Below are positions 57,016 to 64,000 of a stretch of DNA of 64,000 bases, in pieces. Every line of letters begins with the position of its first letter. Position 1 is the stretch's first letter. The translations under genes were made by a program, and so were the position numbers. The notes beneath the pieces are model-generated. The model saw nothing but the letters and a program-made list of their open reading frames with translations. It did no database searches and was not told the DNA's origin. Source of the stretch: Annulohypoxylon bovei var. microspora (lineage: Eukaryota; Ascomycota; Sordariomycetes; Xylariales; Hypoxylaceae); contig MU405261.1 of assembly GCA_022836615.1 (NCBI GenBank), positions 1 through 64,000 on the forward strand, in the 5' to 3' direction.

Positions 57016-57212
57016 CATCGCATGGTTTGTTTAGAAGCATGGCGTTAGTCTTTCAAGCATTAGATACCCTATTCTGCCTCGTAGAGGTTTCAATATCACT
57101 TGGATACCTAAGTATTCATGGCAAAACCATATCATAACATTCCTCGCCTTCCAATGTGCTGTTTCTACATGGGTATCATTACTTTTAAACTCTCAACCGT
57201 GATCGATTACAC

Positions 57213-57857
57213 CTACTTCCCCTCTTTCCACGGCAAGTTGATATCGATCTCCTGCATATCTTTCTCGACCAGTTCCACAACCTTCGGCGCATCTTTCAAT
57301 TCCTTCAACGCCTTGATTATATCCCCCGCCGCCTCTTTGCTCAAACCTTCCTTACGATCACTGTATATATCGACCCCCTCTTGCGTAAACAACGTGGGCG
57401 CAAACCACGTCACAGCCCAGCGCTCGATCCCTCCTCCCTCACCAACCAGCGGCCGCTCGCCCCACCCCAGAACCTCCCAATGACTGCTCGCAATAGCCAA
57501 CAAGCCCTTCCCGCGCCACATCCAGGCCCCAGGGATAGCCGCGTCCGGTCTTTCGACGCCGGCGACGGTCTTGACGCCGCCCTTGCCGTTCCGCTTCTCG
57601 TACTCGACCAGGTTGTCGTTGGCGGCGGGCTTGCCGGCCTCGGGCTTGTACGGCTTGTACGTGATGCGCACGTTGCGCGCGGAGCGCCACATCGACAGCG
57701 TCGAGTGCGTCACGGCCCACGTGCCCCAGAGCCACTCGAGGGGCGGCGAGACGAAGGGCTCGCCCGAAGTCGTCGTTTTGGAGGAGGGGTACTTGGAGGG
57801 TGCGCGCAGGGTGATTGTGCTGGGAGGTTGTGCGGCCGGGGCTGTGGGTTCGGACAT
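57213..57857 (-). CDS. Conserved fungal hypothetical, lipocalin-like start
   Basis: 214 residues, one exon, no signal peptide. EWLWGTWAVTHSTLSMWRSA at residues 41-60 has the G-x-W motif that opens lipocalin-type barrels, followed by alternating strands (NVRITYKPYK; LVEYEKRNG), then AWMWRGKGLLAIASSHWEVL, a GGGIERWAVTWFAPTLFTQE block and a helix with EAAGDIIKALKEL near the C terminus. The many Trp residues at conserved-looking spots suggest a ligand-binding barrel, but no ligand can be named. It is convergent with the LENG1-like gene (198 bp between stops). Confidence 0.6.
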   Translation of the reverse strand: MSEPTAPAAQPPSTITLRAPSKYPSSKTTTSGEPFVSPPLEWLWGTWAVTHSTLSMWRSARNVRITYKPYKPEAGKPAANDNLVEYEKRNGKGGVKTVAGVERPDAAIPGAWMWRGKGLLAIASSHWEVLGWGERPLVGEGGGIERWAVTWFAPTLFTQEGVDIYSDRKEGLSKEAAGDIIKALKELKDAPKVVELVEKDMQEIDINLPWKEGK

Positions 57858-58590
57858 GGTGGTGGGAGGCGAGCGTGGTGTTGCGAAGCTAGGGGTTTGT
57901 GATTTGGAGTTTCAGGTCAGGACGGCGAGATGAGATGGATTGGCGATATCTCGGGCTGTTAGACACTGCAGTTGGGACGCTTGGGAAGTATTTAGGTGGC
58001 TATGAGGCCCTCAAGAGATATGTGTATATCATTATTTGAAAAAGAGAAATGTAGGAAGGTATTATGTTGTTTGGTTAGAGCTACTAGACCAGGGAGCTTC
58101 CCTTCTATTCGTCATATCCATGTGTCAAAGCTCGGGAAGTTGCTATCCGGCGTTCGTCAGATATTCCAGGGGTCATAACTGCACATCTTAGCCTTACACA
58201 ACAACTAGTTTAATTAGAAGCAATTCAAACTTCAATTGTAAAAGAGTTATCCTCGGATAAGCCAATTGATAGATAATAAGGAGTTACTTCGTAATCTTCT
58301 TGCTTCTTGACCAGTTGCGGACAAATAGAAATGGTAGAGTTGAGAATACTTTGGTACCAATGACGATGCCAAGAAATAAGATACCTACCTACCTGCAGTT
58401 ATCTGCCTACCTAATCACCACGTGACCGTATAGCTTGATATATCTCATTGTATGTATTCAGAAGCTCAAGAACGAAAAGACAAACCTCAATCAATCATGA
58501 GATGAAATGACGGAATGAGACCATTGATAACTCAACAATATCAACTCCAATAATCCCAAACTGGTATCTAATCTCTAAATTAAACGTCTA
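57858..58590. other. Intergenic, nothing recognised
   Basis: About 730 bp upstream of the lipocalin-like gene and downstream of the transporter. CTACCTACCTGCAG occurs near 58,384. Confidence 0.5.
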
Positions 58591-60843
58591 TTAACCGTAA
58601 TGCATATGTCTTATTCCCAACCCTTCGCCGACATCAGCTTCCTCCATTGCAGCGCCTTGTTCATGGTCATGATACATAACACCCTGCTGATCGATTGGGT
58701 TATCCGTGCGGGCAATCCTATCTTCAGTCTGTGTCCGTCGAACCCCATCTGCGCCATGGGACCGCGCTGCTCGGAATAGTCGCGCAACGTTTCGCCTCAT
58801 GCCTAGAATTTGGCCGTCCCCTGGATTTTGAGCGATATCCGCTAGCGGTCGATTCCGAAGCTTGAGCTTCTGCCTAAATGTAGAACTCTCCATTTCAACA
58901 CCGTCTTCAGAGACGTCGTCGCCCCGCCCAGGTTTATCATCAAGGCCTCGAGGATATTGGACTTCGGGGATCCAAACCCACGTGATGAAAGCCCCCAGCA
59001 GCATCGCCGGGCAAAATCCTAGCAGAAGTGCCGCAGACTTAGGGCTATAATCGCCTTTATAGACCACCAGGTTCGTGAGCAGCAGGATTGTGATCGCTCC
59101 GAGCTTTCCGGAGGCCGCTGCAAGACCGTAAAACGTGCCCCGATATTTTGTTGCGAAGAGCTCGGCTGGGAGCATGAATGTCATGGTGTTAGGCCCGAGA
59201 TTGAAGACGAATTGTGCAAGCACATATAAGGTCATCGTGAGCGCATGCTTATCCGTCTCGAAAGTGACAAAGAAAGTCCCGCCGTTAATCGCAAAAAGTA
59301 CGGCGAGCGCAACGAACATCCAACCCATCCATGTGGTTCGAGGCAAGTAGTCGATGGCGAGCAGGATAGTAATGCTCCCTGGCAGAGCCCCACTTGAAAT
59401 GGTCATGATATTCCGCAGGCTGTCTTGCTGGAGCATTTCATATATCGTAATGTTTGGCTGAGCTGGATCTGCTCGCCATGAGGTATTGTTGCATGTAGCC
59501 TCTCCTAGCGACGTAGAAACATTCGACTGAGACGGCGGATCTGAGAGCCAGATCGTGGAAATGAGCTTCGGGTTGTCAAGACCAAGCCCGTCTAATAATT
59601 GTTGATGTTAGCAATTATTCTTTCTAGGTGAAGAGTTTATATGCGAAAGGATTCCTAGTGTAACATACAAAAGGCCAGGTCTAATAACCACCATGTGGCC
59701 ATAACGCCTAGAAGAGCACGCCAACGCCCTTTCTCAGCAAGATGGTCCCGCACTCCTCGGATGCACTCAATTGTTGACTCCCATTGGCTCTTTCGCTGTT
59801 TTCTCAAATTGGACATCGGCCTTTCTGATAATAACTGGGAAGCCACGGGGTTGCTATTATCGGTGGGTTGAAGAGTTGCATCCAAGGGAAGGACTCGACC
59901 TACAGCTGCGACGGCGCTCGCGAGCTCGCCTTTTTCTACCAGATAGTGAGGTGTCTCAGGTATCATTCGTCTCAACCCAAGCGATATGAGAGCTGGAACC
60001 GCTCCAATGCCAATTGTTGTTCTCCAGACGACGTCGATGACCGGCGATGCAACATTGTAGTCTGTCTCTCCAGGAGATAGTCCAAGCTTGCTACTTACCC
60101 CTCGCAAAATGGCCAAGCCGAAGGCGTACGCAGCAAGTTGGCCTAGCGACTGCATCAGGAACACGGCCGCAATCATCCTACCTCGGGACTTTGTCGAAGA
60201 CCATTCTGCAGCTATTATAGCTGAGAGCGGGTACTGTTCAATGTTAGCACGCATATTTAATCAAAGTTAAAGCTCAGTGGTAATTCCTCACTTCCGCACC
60301 AAGCCCAATTCCCAACATAGCCCGCCAGAAACCAATCCATCCGTACACATTCATCGAGTTCAGGTGACCCGAAGACGCTGTGGTCATCCCTACTGTCGCA
60401 ACTACAACGATGCTCAACTCTAGTCCATATACAGCCTTTCGACCATATCTATCAGCCAGGTGGCCAAATATGAGCATGCCGAACATTGTCCCCGTTAATG
60501 TGGTCAAGTTGATGACCAATGAATTCGTCGACCACGAGTGAGTACATTCCGGATAGACATAACTCAGAGCTGGGCTAATGACATTCACGGCGAATATGCT
60601 GTAAGATGTCGTGAAAAATCCCGAGGCGGCAACCCACCACACTTTCCACTGAAACTTATCCAAGCCCGGGTAGTCGATCACAGACTGGACTGCCCTCTCA
60701 GGGTCGTGTAGGTCCTATATTGCATCCGTCGGTGAGAACAAGTTTGAGAGCGGATGATTATTAGGATTTCTGTTACATACACATTCAATCTCATCTGCGA
60801 CGCGGCCAGTGGTGGCGTTTAGGCTCGAGAAGTAGCTGCCCAT
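58591..60843 (-). CDS. PHO84-like major facilitator transporter
   Basis: Four exons on the minus strand: 60,843-60,781; 60,714-60,292; 60,233-59,669; 59,591-58,591, with introns of 66, 58 and 77 nt, giving about 683 residues. MFS signatures are clear: GHLADRYGRKAVYG after the second helix, WIGFWRAMLGIGLGAEYPLS at the helix 4-5 boundary, and LDLAFYGLGLDNPKL, a block typical of the phosphate:H+ symporter (PHS) branch that includes yeast Pho84. Later, LGPNTMTFMLPAELFATKYR is the matching C-half motif. It likely moves inorganic phosphate or a related anion across the plasma membrane. The chain is about 100 residues longer than usual because of an acidic, polar cytosolic tail after the last helix. 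Confidence 0.9.
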
Positions 60844-61842
60844 CGCGTGCAACAGCACCCGTAGGCCCTTCTAAGGTGTTGGAGGAATATCTTCAATCAT
60901 TCACATTGTAGAGTAAGTCCAAGTGAGTACGCATCTAACCAAGTTTATATTTCTTGGATCACGAGGCTTCGTGTATTAAACCACGCCTAACTAGCTCGTT
61001 CCACAGCATTGCACCGCCCTAGATATTTCCTTCGGTGAAAGCTGGTATGCCTGAAATATAGTAGGGTTGTATTTCATGATCTGAGATCGAGTCGCAAGCA
61101 GGTTTTAGAACGACTCAGCCGCATCAATATAGTTGCAGGGCGCCTCGGTGAACTTTTAGACACGCCGACTACACCCCAGCGAGTCTTTTAGGCCTGTCTT
61201 GGTACCTTTATACTATACTATTTTCATCTAATCGCAGGTCGGTTAATAGACCTTCAACCAATCATGAGCGGACTCTTGGGACATGAACACTATGATCAGG
61301 CAGACGTTGTGTCGGATTATATGATCCCTCAAGCTGTCAGCAGTTTAGAAGCCCTAGGATGGCCCAAGCTAGCGGGAAACGTGGGAGGTGACCCAAATAG
61401 CAAGGACTCTAAGTAAGGCATAGTGCTTCCTTTCGAATCCGTCTTACAAGAAATGAATTGCCCTATGAACCCACCTAACTGCAAAGCAACGTGGCAACGT
61501 GGTTCACTTGATATAAATCCCCTAACAGTTTCTCAGGAACGTGGCCGAATTATGGCTTTCTATTGGACGTCTTCAATAGACCCCTGTTCAATCTCCAAAT
61601 CACTAATGTATTACTTATGCTCGCTTGTTCAAACCCCATTGGAAATAGGCCAAATAAGGGCCCTCCCGTCGTAGATCCGGACATGATACCGGTCGTACCG
61701 TAGGCAAACCCATAGCTTAGGAGTAGTTTTGAGCCGCCCCCACACCAAAGCTCCCTTATGTGAGACGGGGTTCCAGTTTGTTGAACGCGGGTTCGCGTGG
61801 GAAGTTCCTCTCTCCTGGGACTAAAACGGACCCCCTCGGAAA
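60844..61842. promoter_or_regulatory. Divergent upstream region
   Basis: About 1 kb between the transporter (minus) and the next gene (plus). No coding frames with support. A Pho4-type CACGTG site was looked for and not seen in this stretch. Confidence 0.4.
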
Positions 61843-64000
61843 ATGGATCCCGGGTCAATTTTATCGATCGTCCAACTTTCATTGTCTGTTTTCGAACTGG
61901 GTTCGAAGATCGCCTGCGAGTTCTTGAGTAAAAATGGCAGAGTCCCGGACAAACTCAAGCGTCTTAACGATCGCCTTGGGCGATTTCACAATGTTGTTAA
62001 AGATATAGTACAAGAGCCACAAAAGCAAAATGCAACTTCCAGCCTTACGTTTCCGGGGGCTGACGGTATTGTCGAAACCCTTACTGAGTGCAAAGAATTT
62101 CTCCGTCAATATGAGTCGGCGTTATCAACACGTTCGACGGTCGTGGGCACAAGCCAGCGTGTTTCCCTAGCCGTTGGCCCGGATAGCTCCAAGGTAGATG
62201 AACTCGATAGGAGAATTATGTATCACTATACGGAGCTTCAATATTGGAAAACCGTTGCCGTTGAAGATGCGGTTAAGAGACTTGGTGAATCGTAAGTTGT
62301 TGTTTGCTATATTTCTTTTCCTATCGCTGCTAAATAAATGTTGATGCAGGATGGTCGCGATGCATGTCTCACCCCGAATACCCAGTATAACAGGGTCGCC
62401 ACAACTTGAATCGTCCGCAAGATTTACCGCAGGACCATCAAATGACTATTATATGACACAGACAGCAAATCAGTCTAGCTTTCCCAGATCTCCTACCCTT
62501 AAAGCAAACCCCCGAAACTCGACTCTCTCTCCGATAAACGAGATCGAACTCCCTTCTCCTCGAGCAGGCACCAACTATGCCTTCGACGTAGCCGCTCAAA
62601 GGCAAATTTCCCGAAGCTCAGGAACTGGTCCTGTTATGGCTTACATTGACCATAATCGCCAAGACACAGCCAGTTCAGCTTCAACGCTTATCGAACCCGA
62701 ATTTAATATAGGCCCACTATCACAATCTCCGCTGTCAACGTCGCCGTCTAAACAGCTCCAAGGTCCGGGGCACTTGGTGTGGTTGTGTGTCTGACTTATT
62801 CCTTGAATTATATAGTATGTTAACGTTATTTCTTCAGGTGCATTGGTTCTTCTCGACGCTATCAATTTAGTACTGCCTGCTACAGAGTCCTCGATAGTGA
62901 TGGGAATAGAGTAGTTGAATGGTATAATACCAGCTCTGGGATAACAATTTGGCATTTTGGTAAGACTTCGTATATGTGTCGAAAAATAAATCATTAACCC
63001 AACTTAGTCCCTAACAGGTGCTCTATACCACATACAAAACCTACAGACGAGAAGTTCAGAGTATTCTTCCTCCCACAAAACACCAAACACCATTTCAGGA
63101 TCGCAAAACCAGACAGCGAGACAGAGAATCTTCACGACAAGCCAGAGTACCAATTTGCCCGTAAACTAGACAGAGAGACGTTTCAGCAGAACCTTCGGGG
63201 TTATGATTCTTTGGAGATGATAAGAGCTTCGAGAATACACACCGCCGCAGTGAAAGATATCGCGAGATTAGAACATTTGAAAGTTTGGCGCCAAACCGAC
63301 CATGACGATAAGCCGACATTTTCTTTCGCGGCTCACGAAGTCGGCCACCCCCTTTACCACGAGGAATTCTATATCCGGTGGTTCAAGAAAACGCCTGAAC
63401 TGAAAGGAGATAACAGGTTAATACTAAGAGTGTACTCAAAAGAAAGCGACCCGGAAGACGGGCTAGAAATAGAAGGGGTGAGGAGACGGTCTTCCACATT
63501 CGGAGACAAGGTCAGGAGGCTATCCGGAAGTTCAAGCCACGGTAGTTCCTCGAGCAAAGCGCCTGTGCCAGTTCTCTACGAATGTTGTCCAGGCATAGAA
63601 CCACCAAACGATGTTCGAAACCTGGGGCATCTCGAGATCGAGTTCAAGGACTCGGAACGTAAGCCGCAATTTACCTACCTACCTAACTTACCTAACCCAC
63701 CCCTTTTATTCCCCGGCTCTTATCTAATAGCTAACGCAAACGTAGTCCGGAAAACCTTCATAAAAGCGTGCTACGAAGCCCACCGCCCGGCCATGGAGGC
63801 CGCGAGGAACGGCACGCCGAGCCCCGCCCTGTCGCAGCAGGCGTACTCGTATCCCCCGAGCTTAACACTAGGGCCGCAGCAAAACCCATACGAACTGGAG
63901 GATTCGGCGAGGTACGAACTGATGGGGGACTCTGGGGGCTACGAGTTGGCGCAAGACCCTGGGGTGCATGAGATGGTGGGAAGCTCGGGCTTCCAGATCC
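61843..64000 (+). CDS. Novel protein with STAND-type N domain, partial
   Basis: A five-exon model fits GT-AG sites and frame: 61,843-62,291; 62,350-62,784; 62,838-62,959; 63,008-63,658; 63,746 onward, open at the window end. The N-terminal 140 residues (MDPGSILSIVQLSLSVFELG...) resemble the fungal N-terminal domain of STAND/NLR-like proteins, helical and often membrane-directed. A Ser/Pro-rich linker follows, then an unfamiliar folded part (FRVFFLPQNTKHHFRIAKP, PTFSFAAHEVGHPLYHEEFY, VPVLYECCPGIEPP) and a Tyr/Pro/Gly-rich tail with YELxDS-like units. No NB-ARC or NACHT ATPase is seen, so it may be a signalling or adaptor protein. The junction after exon 2 is the least certain. Confidence 0.62.

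Noticed and set aside
1..64000. CRISPR array, bacterial operons or Shine-Dalgarno sites
   Set aside because: The genes have spliceosomal introns and fungal families; no regularly spaced repeat array of CRISPR type was seen.
11808..64000. Secondary-metabolite gene cluster
   Set aside because: No polyketide synthase, peptide synthetase, terpene synthase or P450 is present; the single EthD protein and transporter are not enough.

Overview
The window reads as nuclear chromosomal DNA of a filamentous ascomycete, probably a sordariomycete. The support is short GT-AG introns (48-283 nt) in most genes, fungal-specific families (HET domain, But2 domain, Kre9-like cell-wall family, PHO84-like transporter) and a strongly A/T-shifted block typical of repeat-induced point mutation (RIP). 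The exact species cannot be told from the sequence.

Layout. (1) 1-11,655 is a transposon graveyard. From 1 to about 9,955 almost every C and G outside CpG has gone, yet a Gypsy reverse transcriptase (minus strand, about 4.3-3.85 kb) and a Copia reverse transcriptase plus RNase H (plus strand, about 7.5-8.8 kb) can still be read. Both carry the catalytic Asp-Asp pair as Asn-Asn. A normal-composition LTR-flanked element (9,992-11,290) sits inside the island. (2) 11.8-24.8 kb is sparse: a But2 secreted protein, an EthD protein, a full HET-domain gene, a Kre9-like one-pass membrane protein, then almost 4 kb without a convincing gene. (3) 24.8-33.3 kb: SEC18/NSF, a frame-broken HET fragment meeting an ankyrin ORF back to back, a small two-segment membrane protein and a GNAT acetyltransferase. 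(4) 35.3-46.3 kb: a stomatin-like SPFH protein, the SPB4 ribosome-biogenesis helicase, an amidohydrolase of the dihydroxybenzoate-decarboxylase type, a 541-bp foldback MITE with 126-bp near-perfect inverted repeats, and a DGK1-type CTP-dependent diacylglycerol kinase. (5) 46.35-51.9 kb is a 5.5-kb gap ahead of a KxDL-domain gene. (6) 54.5-64 kb: an RGG protein and a LENG1-like CIR-N protein (divergent pair), a lipocalin-like hypothetical, a PHO84-like transporter, and a novel multi-exon gene that runs off the window.

The housekeeping genes (SEC18, SPB4, DGK1, KXD1-like, LENG1-like) are scattered singly. They do not form a pathway cluster, and no biosynthetic gene cluster is present. Accessory genes (HET, ankyrin, But2, orphan membrane proteins) lie mainly toward the repeat-rich side. 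The most distinctive items are the foldback MITE, the HET/ankyrin breakpoint, the LTR pairs that differ only by transitions inside a RIP island, and the orphan gene at the right edge. I did not find a clear new multi-gene system.

Splice sites were assigned by eye from GT-AG signals, frame continuity and family resemblance; no alignments or database searches were run.
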